Notes: a model not told the origin generated them from the letters alone. A DNA stretch of 64,000 nt from Sinosporangium siamense (GCF_016863435.1 NZ_BOOW01000054.1:22044-86043), one strand, 5' to 3'; shown: positions 16,320 to 25,181, counted from the stretch's first letter. A program made the numbers and translations.

Positions 16320-17416
16320 TCGAGGTCTCGCTGTCCCGCCCCCCTGCCTCGCGGGCGACGGCGGGCGTCGCGTTCCTCGACGACGATCACGTCCTGCGCG
16401 TCGTCCGGCTGTTGCTCACCGCGCGCACGGACGCCGACTGGGCGGATGTGACCGAGTTCTTCGCGCCGGACAGGGTGGATCCGGCGGCACTGCGAGGCAT
16501 GCGCACCGGCCTGGAATCCGCCGACGGCGTAGCGGCGGTGCGCTCCCCGGCCCAGGCGACGGTGCTCGTGCTGCGCCGCGGCGAGGTGACCCGCCACCTG
16601 ATCGAGTCGAGTCCGCGGCTGCGGCTCGTGCAGCGGCTCGGGCGGCGCCGCGACGGGATCGATCTCGCCGCCGCGCGCGAACACGGCGTCGAGGTGTCCT
16701 GCCTTGCCCGGCCGAGTCTGGTGTGTACGGCGGAGCACGCGATTCTGCTGATGCTCGCCCTGGTCAAGCGCCTCCCGGTGGCCGACCGAGCGGTCCGCGC
16801 CGGTGTGGCCCGTCCGGGAACGCCGGGCGGAGTCGCCTTCAACTGGGCCGGCCTCACCGGACTCGGCCGTCTCGCCGGACGGACGCTGGGCATCGTCGGA
16901 CTGGGTGAAGTGGGCGGCCTCGTCGCCGAGCGGGCGCGGGCCTTCGGCATGCGGGTGCTCTATTCCAACCCCGTCCGTCTGCCGCCGAGCCGCGAGGCCG
17001 AGGCGGGCGTCGAGTATCGCGGGCTTGCCGGGCTGCTCGCCGAAGCGGACGTGGTGAGCCTGCACGCCCCGGGCACGACCGCCAGGCAACCGGTCCTCGG
17101 CCGGGCGGAGATCGCCGTGATGCGGCCGGGCGCACTGCTCGTCAACACCAGCCGCGGCCGGCTGATCGATGAGGACGCCCTCTACGAGGCCCTGGTGGAG
17201 GGACGGCTCGGCGGAGCGGGACTCGACGTGCACCACGTGGAACCGCGTCCCGCCCGGGACAGGTTCTGCGCCCTCGACAACGTCGTGCTGACCCCGCACA
17301 TCGCCGGAGGTTCCCGGCTTGACGTGCTCGAAGAGGCCGCCCTGATGTTCGACAACATCCGGCACGCCCTCGCCGGGGAGGCTCCGCCGTACGGACGCGT
17401 GGTGGGTGCGGGATGA
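16316..17416 (+). CDS. D-isomer-specific 2-hydroxyacid dehydrogenase
   Basis: The 366-residue protein has the C-terminal NAD-binding domain of D-2-hydroxyacid dehydrogenases. GLGEVG is the dinucleotide motif, VSLHAPGT and LLVNTSRGRLIDE carry the substrate Arg region, GLDVHHVEP the Glu, and TPHIAGG the catalytic His. The N-terminal part is longer than usual and divergent. It should interconvert a 2-keto and a 2-hydroxy acid with NAD(H). Its GTG start overlaps the BadI-like stop (GTGA), so it belongs to the same pathway operon, although its place in the route is unclear. Confidence 0.87.
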   Translation: MIEVSLSRPPASRATAGVAFLDDDHVLRVVRLLLTARTDADWADVTEFFAPDRVDPAALRGMRTGLESADGVAAVRSPAQATVLVLRRGEVTRHLIESSPRLRLVQRLGRRRDGIDLAAAREHGVEVSCLARPSLVCTAEHAILLMLALVKRLPVADRAVRAGVARPGTPGGVAFNWAGLTGLGRLAGRTLGIVGLGEVGGLVAERARAFGMRVLYSNPVRLPPSREAEAGVEYRGLAGLLAEADVVSLHAPGTTARQPVLGRAEIAVMRPGALLVNTSRGRLIDEDALYEALVEGRLGGAGLDVHHVEPRPARDRFCALDNVVLTPHIAGGSRLDVLEEAALMFDNIRHALAGEAPPYGRVVGAG

Positions 17417-18708
17417 CGACCCACCGGACCGCGCCGCGTGCCGTCGCGCTCGCGGACCTCGACTTCACGCGGATCGTCCGGCCGGGCGACACCGTACTGT
17501 GGACCCAGGGGGTGGGCGAGCCGCTGCCCCTCATGGAACGGCTGCTCGCACAGCGGCATGATATCGGCCGGTTCTCGGTCCTGTACGGCGGTGCGGGCTT
17601 CGCCGAGGTCGTGCGCCCTGAGCACGCCGATGTGATCTCCTTCCAGACACTCGGCGCGGTCGGCTCGAACCGGGCTCTCACCGCGGCAGGCGTCGCCGAC
17701 ATCCTGCCCTGCCATCTCTCCGACCTGCCACGGCTGATCGCCGGCGGAGTGCTCCGGGTCGACGTGGTGATCGCGCAGCTCAGCGAGAACGATCGGGGGG
17801 AGCTCAGCTACGGACCGGCGGGCGGCTATGTCGCCACCACGATCCCCACCGCGCGGACGGTGGTCGCCGAGATCAACGACCAGGCGCCGTGGACTCACTC
17901 CCGCCACCCCGTGGACGCCCGCCGGATCGACATCGCCGTCCGTACGTCGCGCCCCCTGGTCGAGGTGAAGTCACGGCCTGCGTCGGCGATCGACGAGGCC
18001 ATCGCCGCCAACGTTGTGGACCTGGTCCCGGACGGGGCGACCGTACAGCTCGGAATCGGCTCGGTGCCGAACGCGGTCACCGGTCTGCTCACGGGCAGGC
18101 GTGATCTCGGCCTGCACAGCGGCGTGATCGGGGACGCCGTGGTCGACCTCATCCGCTCCGGCGCGGTCACCAACGCCGCCAAGCCCGTGGACAGGGGTGT
18201 GAGCGTGACCGGTGGGCTGATAGGCACCGGCCGGCTGTTCGACTTCGCACACGGTAACGACCAGGTGCGGGTGGAACCGGTCACCTACACTCACGACCTG
18301 GACATTCTCCGCAGGCTGCCTCGCTTGACCGCGATCAACTCGGCCTTGGAGGTGGACCTGACCGGGCAGGTGGCCGCGGAGGTGGCGGGCTCCGCCTACG
18401 TAGGCACGATCGGCGGGCAGGTGGACTTCGCCCGGGGCGCATTCGCCTCGGCGGGCGGCAGGTCGATCATCGCCTTGCCGTCGCGCACCGCGTCGTCCGG
18501 CCGGCCGCGGATCGTGCCGCGCATCGCCTCCGGCGTGGTCACCACGGCACGTGCCGACGCGGACGTGATCATCACTGAATACGGCAAGGCCGAGCTACGC
18601 GGCCGGCCGATCGCGGAGCGGGTGCGCCGCATGATCGCGATCGCGCACCCGGAGGATCGGGAGTCCCTGGACCGGCAGGCACGTGATCACGTCGCCGGAT
18701 ATCGATAG
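17413..18708 (+). CDS. Acetyl-CoA hydrolase/transferase family protein
   Basis: The 431-residue enzyme is a class I-type CoA-transferase or hydrolase related to 4-hydroxybutyrate CoA-transferase. VPDGATVQLGIGSVPNAVTG marks the start of the second half. GGQVDFARGAFASAGGRSII and the C-terminal TEYGKAELRGRPIAER are family blocks. It is the second CoA-transferase type in this operon, beside the class III enzyme at 7952, suggesting CoA is shuttled at two steps (for example substrate activation and release of an acid product). It starts with an ATGA overlap. The acyl acceptor is unknown. Confidence 0.85.
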   Translation: MTTHRTAPRAVALADLDFTRIVRPGDTVLWTQGVGEPLPLMERLLAQRHDIGRFSVLYGGAGFAEVVRPEHADVISFQTLGAVGSNRALTAAGVADILPCHLSDLPRLIAGGVLRVDVVIAQLSENDRGELSYGPAGGYVATTIPTARTVVAEINDQAPWTHSRHPVDARRIDIAVRTSRPLVEVKSRPASAIDEAIAANVVDLVPDGATVQLGIGSVPNAVTGLLTGRRDLGLHSGVIGDAVVDLIRSGAVTNAAKPVDRGVSVTGGLIGTGRLFDFAHGNDQVRVEPVTYTHDLDILRRLPRLTAINSALEVDLTGQVAAEVAGSAYVGTIGGQVDFARGAFASAGGRSIIALPSRTASSGRPRIVPRIASGVVTTARADADVIITEYGKAELRGRPIAERVRRMIAIAHPEDRESLDRQARDHVAGYR

Positions 18709-18718
18709 GAGAGTTTTC

Positions 18719-19819
18719 ATGAGTAAACACGCACTGGGTGTCGCAGTGGTCGGCGCCGGCGCCGACCACTGGAGCGGCACCGCGCACATTCCCGCCATCG
18801 CGGCCTCAGCCGACCTGCGGCTGTGCCGCCTGGTGACCTCGAATCCGGATTCGGCTGCCGCCGCCGCGCAGCGATGGGGGATAGACGCCACGCACGAGCT
18901 GAACGCGGTCCTGGACGACGACACTGTGGACATCGTGTCCGTGACGGTCCGTGTGCCTCGGCACGCGGCGATCGTCGAGGCGGCGATCGCCGCGGGCAAA
19001 CACGTCTACTGCGAATGGCCACTGGCCCGTGACGTGGCGGAGGCCAAGAGGCTCGCCGCGCTGTCGGAGGGCAGGCCCGACCGGGTTCATCTGACCGGCT
19101 TGCAGGGACGCTTCTCGCCGCAGGTGCGCACGGCGGCGGAACTGCTGGCGGCCGGCCGCATCGGCAGGCCGCTGACGGCCAACCTGCGGTTGTTCCTGCC
19201 CCACGGGCTGATGGCGCGGCCGGCGCATCGCGCGCATCTTCGCCACAGCGACGTCGCCGCGAACGTACTGAGCATCCAGGGAGGCCACACCCTCGACATG
19301 CTGGGCGTGATCCTGGGCCCGGCCCGGGTGGGTGCCGCCCGCCTGTGGGCCGCCGTGCCGGAGTTCCTGACGGACACAGGAGAGCGGCTGCCACGAGACG
19401 CGCCGGACAATCTTGTGGTCCTGCTCGACTACGACGGGGTCGTCGCCGTCACCCAGTTCTCCCAGACCGGCCCCAGCGAGTCGTTCGAACTGGAGATCCT
19501 CGGCACCGAGGGCCTGCTGCGCCTGGCGGGAAGCTGCCAGCCCCAGCTCGGCGGGCTGACGCTCAGCGTGACCCCGCCCGGGTCTGGCACGGCCGAGACG
19601 GTGGAGCCGCGTCCGGGGCTGCCCTACGCATCGCCGCTGCCCGCGGAGCATCCAGGACACAACGTGGCCTCGGCTTATGCCGCGCTGGCCGCAGCCGTCC
19701 GCAAGGAGCGCGCAGACGTTGCCCTGCCGGATTTTCGGGCCGCTGTGAACCTCCACGAATTCCTGGCCGATATCAGCACACAGGCCGTTGACAGCGTTGT
19801 AAGCCCGTACTCATACTAG
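18719..19819 (+). CDS. Gfo/Idh/MocA family oxidoreductase
   Basis: The 366-residue protein opens with a Rossmann fold (VAVVGAGADHWSGTAHIPAI) and carries the family block AAIAAGKHVYCEWPLARDVAEAK, where the usual EKP is replaced by EWP. The second domain has GGHTLDMLGVILG, matching the conserved GxHxxD segment. Family members oxidise or reduce sugars, inositols or related carbonyls with NAD(P). TAGGAGAG upstream supports the ATG at 18719. It is the last gene of the catabolic operon, and the next operator begins one base after its stop. Lys of the EKP motif being replaced by Trp makes the catalytic mechanism uncertain. Confidence 0.85.
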   Translation: MSKHALGVAVVGAGADHWSGTAHIPAIAASADLRLCRLVTSNPDSAAAAAQRWGIDATHELNAVLDDDTVDIVSVTVRVPRHAAIVEAAIAAGKHVYCEWPLARDVAEAKRLAALSEGRPDRVHLTGLQGRFSPQVRTAAELLAAGRIGRPLTANLRLFLPHGLMARPAHRAHLRHSDVAANVLSIQGGHTLDMLGVILGPARVGAARLWAAVPEFLTDTGERLPRDAPDNLVVLLDYDGVVAVTQFSQTGPSESFELEILGTEGLLRLAGSCQPQLGGLTLSVTPPGSGTAETVEPRPGLPYASPLPAEHPGHNVASAYAALAAAVRKERADVALPDFRAAVNLHEFLADISTQAVDSVVSPYSY

Positions 19820-19820
19820 A

Positions 19821-19846
19821 GCGCACACGTTACGCGCAATGCGCAC
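19821..19846. promoter_or_regulatory. Predicted IclR-regulator operator 2
   Basis: This is a second copy of the 26-bp motif: GCGCAC, seven bases, then GCGCAATGCGCAC. It sits in the 80-base gap between the catabolic operon and the ABC importer genes and should give the importer its own control by the same regulator. Confidence 0.65.
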
Positions 19847-19899
19847 AGCGTGGGATAGAAACTCCCCTAGCGTGCCGAACATAGACGCAGGTGGTACGT

Positions 19900-20691
19900 A
19901 TGACCCCGATCCTGGAATTTCGGGACCTGTCCAAGGTTTTTTTCAAAGGCGAGCAGCGGGTTCATGCCCTGGCTCACGTTACGGCCGAGGTGGAGGAAGG
20001 TGAGCTGCTCGCGATCGTCGGTCCGAGCGGTTGCGGTAAGTCGACGCTGCTCAACCTCAGTGCCGGGCTCATGGAACCCGGCACCGGGGAGGTGCTCTAC
20101 CGGGGTCAGCCACTCACCCGCGTCAACACGCAGGTCAGCTATGTCACACAGAAGGACAACCTCCTGCCGTGGCGGATTGTCGAGGACAACGTCGCGCTTC
20201 CGCTGGAACTCGGCGCACACGCGAAGTTGTCGAAGGACGACCGTCGCGAGCGCATCGCCCGCTACATCGAACTGGTCGGGCTGACCGGATTCGAAAAGCA
20301 CTACCCGAGCGAGCTGTCCGGCGGCATGCGCAAGCGGGCGCAACTCGCCCGGTCGCTCGTCTACGAACCTGACGTCCTGCTGATGGACGAACCGTTCGGC
20401 GCGCTCGACGCCCAGCTCAAGCTCGTCCTCCAGGCGGAGCTGCTGCGGATGTGGGAGGGAACCGGCAAGACGCTCGTGTTCGTCACCCACGATCTCGCCG
20501 AGGCCATCACGATCGCCGACCGCGTGATCGTGATGTCGTCCCGGCCGGGCCGCATCCGGGCCATCGAGCACATCGACCTTCCCCGGCCACGCGATGTCTT
20601 CGGCATCCGCTTCGTCCCCGGCTTCGGGGACTACTTCGAGCGACTGTGGTCCGCACTCAGGGAGGACATCCATCAGGGACAGGAGGTTTGA
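19900..20691 (+). CDS. ABC transporter ATP-binding protein (SsuB/TauB-like)
   Basis: The 263-residue ATPase has Walker A GPSGCGKST at 41-49, the Q-loop YVTQKDNLLPW, signature LSGGMRKRAQ, Walker B LLMDEPFGALD and the switch FVTHDLAEA. Proportions and the TVIVMSSRPGRI-like C-terminal block are typical of nitrate/sulfonate/taurine-type importers. ATG at 19900 is preferred over GTG at 19891 because AGGTGG lies 6 bases before it. With the permease and lipoprotein downstream it forms a complete importer, which by shared operator should bring in the acid degraded by the preceding operon. Confidence 0.9.
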   Translation: MTPILEFRDLSKVFFKGEQRVHALAHVTAEVEEGELLAIVGPSGCGKSTLLNLSAGLMEPGTGEVLYRGQPLTRVNTQVSYVTQKDNLLPWRIVEDNVALPLELGAHAKLSKDDRRERIARYIELVGLTGFEKHYPSELSGGMRKRAQLARSLVYEPDVLLMDEPFGALDAQLKLVLQAELLRMWEGTGKTLVFVTHDLAEAITIADRVIVMSSRPGRIRAIEHIDLPRPRDVFGIRFVPGFGDYFERLWSALREDIHQGQEV

Positions 20692-20694
20692 GCG

Positions 20695-21546
20695 ATGGCC
20701 GAAACAGTAGCAAGTCAGGCAGGCGTCGAGTCGCGACCGCCGATCGACGAGGTCTTCCTCGTCGATCCCAGCGTCAGGGCCCGGCGCCGGCAGACGGTCA
20801 TCGTGGCCGTCGCCCGCATCGCCCTGGCCGTTGCGGGCCTGCTGGCCTGGGAGCTGGCCAGCGACCGGTTGATCTCCAGCTTCTGGATCAGCAGCCCGAG
20901 TGCGATCTGGTCGGCGCTGCTGCGCTTCACCGCCGACGGCCAGCTGGTGCCCGCGGTGTGGGTGACACTGCTGGAGACGGCGGCCGGTTTCGCCGCCGGA
21001 GGCGCCGCGGGCATCCTCGTCGGCCTGGCCTTCGGGATCAGCCCGATCATCGCCCGCATCCTCGACCCCTACCTCGTCGCTCTGAACTCCATCCCCCGGG
21101 TCGCCCTGATCCCGCTGTTCATCCTGTGGTTCGGCATCGGGTTCGAAACGAAGGTGCTCTTCGCGGCGACCCTGGTCTTCTTCCCGGTCTTCTTGAACAC
21201 CTTCGCCGGTGCTCGCGACGTCGACCGCGACCTGATCGACGTGATCAGGGTGATGGGCGCCTCGCGGCTCGACGTGATCCGGCGGGTGTTCGTTCCCTCC
21301 GCGCTGGTGTGGGTGTTCGCCGGCCTTCGAATGTCCATTCCGTTCGCACTCATCGGTGCGGTGATCGCCGAGATGTTCACCTCCAACGAGGGCCTCGGCT
21401 ATCTGATCGCGGTCACCGCCAACCAATACGACACCGCCGGATCCTTCGCCAGCCTGCTGGTCACGACCGTGCTCGGGCTTGTCCTCACCTGGGGCGTGAG
21501 CCAGGCGGAGCGGCGAACTCTCCGGTGGCGCTCGAACAACGCTTGA
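20695..21546 (+). CDS. ABC transporter permease (SsuC/TauC-like)
   Basis: The 283-residue membrane protein has about six helices and the cytoplasmic EAA loop VIRVMGASRLDVIRRVFVPS, which contacts the ATPase. NSIPRVALIPLFILWFGIG is a hallmark of SsuC/TauC permeases. It starts 3 bases after the ATPase stop. It should form the homodimeric channel of the importer. The substrate is set by the binding protein encoded next. Confidence 0.9.
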   Translation: MAETVASQAGVESRPPIDEVFLVDPSVRARRRQTVIVAVARIALAVAGLLAWELASDRLISSFWISSPSAIWSALLRFTADGQLVPAVWVTLLETAAGFAAGGAAGILVGLAFGISPIIARILDPYLVALNSIPRVALIPLFILWFGIGFETKVLFAATLVFFPVFLNTFAGARDVDRDLIDVIRVMGASRLDVIRRVFVPSALVWVFAGLRMSIPFALIGAVIAEMFTSNEGLGYLIAVTANQYDTAGSFASLLVTTVLGLVLTWGVSQAERRTLRWRSNNA

Positions 21547-21617
21547 TCAAAAACCGGTTGGCCATCAGGGGGCGGTCACCCGAAATTCTTCATCGCCAGA
21601 GTAAGGAACGGTCCACA

Positions 21618-22736
21618 ATGACGTCCCCCCTCACGAACTCTTCCGCCACCCAGCTGTCCCGTCGCCGGCTGCTCCGCTGGGCTGCGGCAGCGGCCACCGT
21701 ACCGGTGTTGTCCGCATGCGGCGCGCCGGCTCCCGGCGCGGCCGGAAAGAAGTCCGGCACAGTCAAGCTGATCCACGCGTCCAAGGACCCGCTCGTCCTG
21801 TGGTCGGTGACCTACCTGGCCGAGGACAAGGGCTTCTACAAGGAGGAGGGCCTCACCGTTGAGCGGATCCTCCTCGGCGGAGGGCCGGCGGCGCTTACCG
21901 GCCTGCTGTCCGGAGCGGGCCACGCCAACCTGTCCGCTCCCGGAGAACTGCTGGCCGCCGTGGGCAAAGGGCAGCGGCTCAAGACGCTGCTCGCGCACAC
22001 CAACAGCATGCCGTCCATGCTCGTCGTCAGTAAGAAATTCGCCGATCGGGCCGGGGTCACCGCGGAAAGCTCCCTCGAAGAACGCAGAACGGCCATCGGC
22101 AAGGTCAAAGGGGGCCGGTTCGGCATCACCGCCCCGGGCAGCCTGACCGACGGCTTCACCCGGCTCGCCGCGAAGCAGGCGGGTCTTGATCCGGCGAAGG
22201 ACGCGAAGATCGTGCCGTTGCAGACCGCAGGCAACTCGCTGGCGGCACTGGCCAACGACCAGATCGACGGCTTCGTCGGAGTGCCTCCTGTGGCGGAGAA
22301 GGCGGTGCTTGAGCTCGGCGCCGTCCCCCTTCTCATCAACCAGGAAGGTGAGATCAGCGGGGGCGACCGCATGCAGGGCATGTCCTTGCAGGCCCGCACT
22401 CAGGACGTGGACGCGAACCCGGACCTTTACCAGGCCATAATGCGGGCCGAGATCCGGGGGATGCGCGCACTCGTCGAGGATCCCGCGGGCGCCGGCGCTC
22501 TGCTTCGTAAAACGAGGTTCAGCCAGCTCGAAGAGCCGATCTGGAACTACGCGTGGAAGCTGATCCAGAGCTCCTGGGGCTCTCCGCACGTCACACGCGA
22601 CTCACTCACCGCGTGGTTCGACAACGGCCTCGTGGCGGACACGAACGCCACGGGATTCCCGTTCGACGAGGTGGTCGACATGCGATTCGCCGACGCCGCG
22701 CTGAGTGCGATCGGCTGGAAGCCCGCCAAGAGGTGA
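21618..22736 (+). CDS. NMT1/SsuA-like substrate-binding lipoprotein
   Basis: The 372-residue secreted protein has a twin-arginine-like signal (SRRRLLRW at 14-21), a hydrophobic run and lipobox LSAC with lipidated Cys34. The mature part begins with IHASKDPLVLWSVTYLAEDKGFYKEEGLTVE, the opening of NMT1/THI5-type binding proteins of nitrate/sulfonate/thiamine-precursor importers. It would capture the substrate outside the membrane for the importer genes just upstream (71-base gap). Ligand cannot be read; operon context favours an organic acid. Confidence 0.88.
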   Translation: MTSPLTNSSATQLSRRRLLRWAAAAATVPVLSACGAPAPGAAGKKSGTVKLIHASKDPLVLWSVTYLAEDKGFYKEEGLTVERILLGGGPAALTGLLSGAGHANLSAPGELLAAVGKGQRLKTLLAHTNSMPSMLVVSKKFADRAGVTAESSLEERRTAIGKVKGGRFGITAPGSLTDGFTRLAAKQAGLDPAKDAKIVPLQTAGNSLAALANDQIDGFVGVPPVAEKAVLELGAVPLLINQEGEISGGDRMQGMSLQARTQDVDANPDLYQAIMRAEIRGMRALVEDPAGAGALLRKTRFSQLEEPIWNYAWKLIQSSWGSPHVTRDSLTAWFDNGLVADTNATGFPFDEVVDMRFADAALSAIGWKPAKR

Positions 22737-22739
22737 GCC

Positions 22740-22880
22740 GCGCAGACCTTCCGGGACGCCGTACGGCATAAGCCGGGCGAGAGCGTCGGCCTGGTCGGCG
22801 AGTCGGGCTCGGGCAAGAGCACGCCGGCCCGCTGCCTGCTCGGCTTGATGGCCGCGCCGGGCGTCTCGGCCGGTGACGTC
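22740..22880 (+). pseudogene. Oligopeptide-type ABC ATPase fragment
   Basis: One frame reads AQTFRDAVRHKPGESVGLV, then GESGSGKSTPARCLLGLM. This is the Walker A region of an Opp/Dpp-type ATPase. It lacks a start, the signature motif and Walker B, and the usual GKSTLAR has Pro for Leu. It is a relic about 47 codons long, lying between the binding-protein gene and the IclR operator, and points to an earlier peptide-type transporter at this spot. Confidence 0.6.
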
Positions 22881-22900
22881 GGGCTCCCGCGCGACAATTG

Positions 22901-22926
22901 GCGCACAAAAGTTGCGCATTACGCAC
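22901..22926. promoter_or_regulatory. Predicted IclR-regulator operator 3 (autoregulatory)
   Basis: The third 26-bp copy reads GCGCAC, seven bases, then GCGCATTACGCAC, followed by a further half-like stretch GCAAAATGCAC at 22927-22937. It lies 47 bases before the IclR gene, so the regulator probably controls itself. Confidence 0.65.
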
Positions 22927-22973
22927 GCAAAATGCACTATTCTGGACTGGGTGCGCTAACTTGAGGAGGGGTA

Positions 22974-23753
22974 GTGGCGGCAGCGGGCAGGACCGAGGGC
23001 AGTGCCGAAGAGCAGGTGTCCCGGCGGTCGGTGGTGCAATCTGTGACCCGCGCCTTCGACGTGCTTCACCTGCTGCGTGACACCAGTTCGCCCCTGTCCG
23101 TGCAAGAGATCGCCCGCGGCACCGGCCTGGACCGCACGGTGGTCCACCGGCTCCTGCGTTCGCTGCTCCAGGCGGACATGGTGATGGAGGAACGCGGCCT
23201 GTTCCGGGTCGGGCCGGCCTCTGTCCTGCTGGCGAACCGCTACCACGACGATCTGCTGGTGCGGCGTCTGGCCTTGCCGTACATGGTGGAGTTGCAGGCC
23301 GGGGAGATCGCCGACAAACCGTGGACGGCGACCCTGTCCATCGCGGTCGGCAATGTCTCCGCGGTCATCGAGCGAATCTGGACCCCTCACACGCCGCTAG
23401 ACCTCGTGCTCGCCGTGGGCGACACGTTCCCGATTCACAGCACCGCGAGTGGGCGGAGCATGTTGGCGTACTACGAGCCGGAGAAACTCGTGGACGTCGT
23501 CGGCCCTGAGCTGAGCAGTGAATTGGCTCCGATATTGGAGAGCGCGCGAGCCTCCGGCGGCATCGGCCTGTCGAGAGGCGAAGCGGTGCCTGGAGTGGAG
23601 GCGATCTCCGCCGTCATCCTGTCCCGACGGCAGGCCCCGGTCGCGTCCATCAGTGTCTCCGGGGTCGACCTTGGAGATCAGATGGACCAGGCTTCCCCGC
23701 TGGCTTCAACACTGCGTCGTGCGGCGGGTGCCATCGGGCAGATGATTCCCTGA
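22974..23753 (+). CDS. IclR family transcriptional regulator
   Basis: The 259-residue protein has an N-terminal winged helix (QEIARGTGLDRTVVHRLLRS at about residues 44-63) and a C-terminal effector domain with the family segments AVGDTFPIHSTASGRSMLA and GIGLSRGEAVPGVEAISAVI. The start is GTG with GAGGAGGGG 4 bases upstream. IclR proteins often sense aromatic or acyl intermediates. Three copies of one 26-bp motif, before this gene, the importer and the catabolic operon, mark those as its likely targets. Repressor or activator cannot be decided from sequence, but the site against the CoA-transferase start suggests repression. Confidence 0.92.
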   Translation: MAAAGRTEGSAEEQVSRRSVVQSVTRAFDVLHLLRDTSSPLSVQEIARGTGLDRTVVHRLLRSLLQADMVMEERGLFRVGPASVLLANRYHDDLLVRRLALPYMVELQAGEIADKPWTATLSIAVGNVSAVIERIWTPHTPLDLVLAVGDTFPIHSTASGRSMLAYYEPEKLVDVVGPELSSELAPILESARASGGIGLSRGEAVPGVEAISAVILSRRQAPVASISVSGVDLGDQMDQASPLASTLRRAAGAIGQMIP

Positions 23754-23790
23754 CCGGAGGCGGCTGATCGTCGCTTGAGATGCATGGGAA

Positions 23791-23813
23791 CGCCCGGCCG
23801 CACTGGCCGGGCG
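23791..23813 (+). terminator. Hairpin terminator after IclR gene
   Basis: CGCCCGGCC (23791-23799) and GGCCGGGCG (23805-23813) form a perfect 9-bp GC-rich stem with a 5-base loop, 37 bases after the IclR stop. No T tract follows. Confidence 0.7.
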
Positions 23814-24110
23814 TAATGCTTAGAACGAGATCTGCATGAGAGAGAGTGATCAGCAAGACCCAGCGCTTCCACCCCATCCGTCTAACCCGAAAATCGCACG
23901 GATCGGGGAAATCAACAGTGATGCCGACCAGACCCGTGCTGGAGGACGACCGTGGCCGCCCGTTCACCCCTCCGACCGGCGAGGAGGACCCGCGCCTGCA
24001 TCTGGCCGTCCATCGCCTAAGGCCGGGCGGCCTGACGTGGCGACGCCTGTTCCCGTGCCGGCCCAACCGGGCGCGGGCGGCACGAACAGGTAAGATCATT
24101 TGCTTGGAGA
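23814..24110. other. Intergenic stretch without a supported gene
   Basis: About 300 bases separate the IclR terminator from the LacI operator. Several short frames run through it, one beginning at an ATG at 23922, but none shows a recognisable domain or a good ribosome binding site. It presumably carries the LacI promoter near its right end; I see nothing else. Confidence 0.4.
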
Positions 24111-24124
24111 TGCTATCGTTTGCA
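24111..24124. promoter_or_regulatory. LacI-type operator (autoregulatory)
   Basis: TGCTATCGTTTGCA is a near-palindrome with a central CG, the usual layout of LacI-family boxes. It ends 2 bases before the regulator's ATG and resembles boxes at 28845, 33212 and 40511 in the minus-strand operon. Confidence 0.65.
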
Positions 24125-24126
24125 TC

Positions 24127-25167
24127 ATGGCTGGGGCGAAGTTGGTGGACGTGGCGCGGGAAGCCGGCGTGCACGTCGGGACTGTGTCGCGGGCGCTCAA
24201 TCCCGCCACCCGGTCGCGCGTCAACGCGGAGACGGCCGCGCGCATCATCGAGGTGGCACGGCGGCTCGGCTACGAGGTGAACATCGCCGGTCGCGCGCTC
24301 CGCACTCAGCGCACCCAGACCATTGGCGCGCTGATCCCCGACCTCGCCAACCCCCTGTTCCCGCGCATCGTCCGGGGCGTCGAGGACAGCCTGGAGAAGG
24401 CCGGATACACCGCGCTGATCACCAGCACGGACAACAACGCGCAGCGCGAGCGCAGGATGATCGCGGCGCTGCTCAGCAGGCAGGTCGACGGCTTCCTGAT
24501 CGCGAGCGCCCGCCTGGAGGACCAGGCGCTGGAGGAGCTCCTCCAGAACGGCGTCCCCGTGGTGGTGCTCAACCGGACGAGCGCCAACGCCCGGACCTCG
24601 GCGGTGATCGCCGACGACCCGCAGGGGATCGCCGACGCGATGGCCCACCTGGTGGCTCTGGGGCACGAGCGCATCGCGCACGTGGCGGGCCCCGGTGACA
24701 CCAGCACCGGACAGGTGCGCCTGCAGGCGTTCGAAGCGGCGCTGGACCGATACGGCCTGCAGCGGCGCTCCGAGCTCGTCGTGTGCGCGGAGGCCTACAC
24801 CATCGCGGCCGGCACCCGGTGCACGCGGGACCTGTTCAATCGCGGCAAGCCGTTCACGGCCGTGGTGGCAGGGAACGACCTGCTCGCACTGGGGGTGATC
24901 GACGCGCTGAAGGAGAACCGGATCCCTTGTCCCGAACGGGTCTCCGTGGTCGGCTTCAACGACATCGACTTCGCCGAGCGGATGTCTCCGGCCCTCACCA
25001 CGGTCCGCGTGCCGACATATGAGCTGGGGGCTCGGGGGGCCGATCTGCTCCTCGACATGATCTATCGCGAGCGGGAGATCTCGACGGTGACCCTGCCCGT
25101 CACCCTGATGATCCGCGAGTCCACGGCTCCCCCGCCGCTCCCCGGCACCGGCCTGTTCGGCCTCTGA
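24127..25167 (+). CDS. LacI family transcriptional regulator
   Basis: The 346-residue repressor has the N-terminal helix-turn-helix and hinge (KLVDVAREAGVHVGTVSRAL at 5-24), then a periplasmic-binding-protein-like effector domain opening with IGALIPDLANPLFPRIVRGVE. VVGFNDIDFAERMSPALTTVR is typical of the C-terminal half. ATG at 24127 is chosen because it gives the standard N-terminus. It faces a convergent catabolic operon, and four similar CG-centred boxes, one in front of itself, mark the probable regulon. The inducer is unknown; the sugar-type importer suggests a sugar-like or nucleoside-like ligand. Confidence 0.93.
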   Translation: MAGAKLVDVAREAGVHVGTVSRALNPATRSRVNAETAARIIEVARRLGYEVNIAGRALRTQRTQTIGALIPDLANPLFPRIVRGVEDSLEKAGYTALITSTDNNAQRERRMIAALLSRQVDGFLIASARLEDQALEELLQNGVPVVVLNRTSANARTSAVIADDPQGIADAMAHLVALGHERIAHVAGPGDTSTGQVRLQAFEAALDRYGLQRRSELVVCAEAYTIAAGTRCTRDLFNRGKPFTAVVAGNDLLALGVIDALKENRIPCPERVSVVGFNDIDFAERMSPALTTVRVPTYELGARGADLLLDMIYREREISTVTLPVTLMIRESTAPPPLPGTGLFGL

Positions 25168-25181
25168 CCACCGGTCATCCG

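Noticed and set aside
19867..21426. Very long open frame antisense to the ABC importer genes
   Set aside because: It lies opposite well-supported ATPase and permease genes and reads as Arg/Asp/Gln-rich low-complexity sequence, a mirror effect of GC3 bias.
23922..24090. Open frame from ATG 23922 between the IclR terminator and the LacI operator
   Set aside because: It shows no recognisable domain, no ribosome binding site and runs on into the LacI operator region; it is more likely upstream DNA of the LacI gene.
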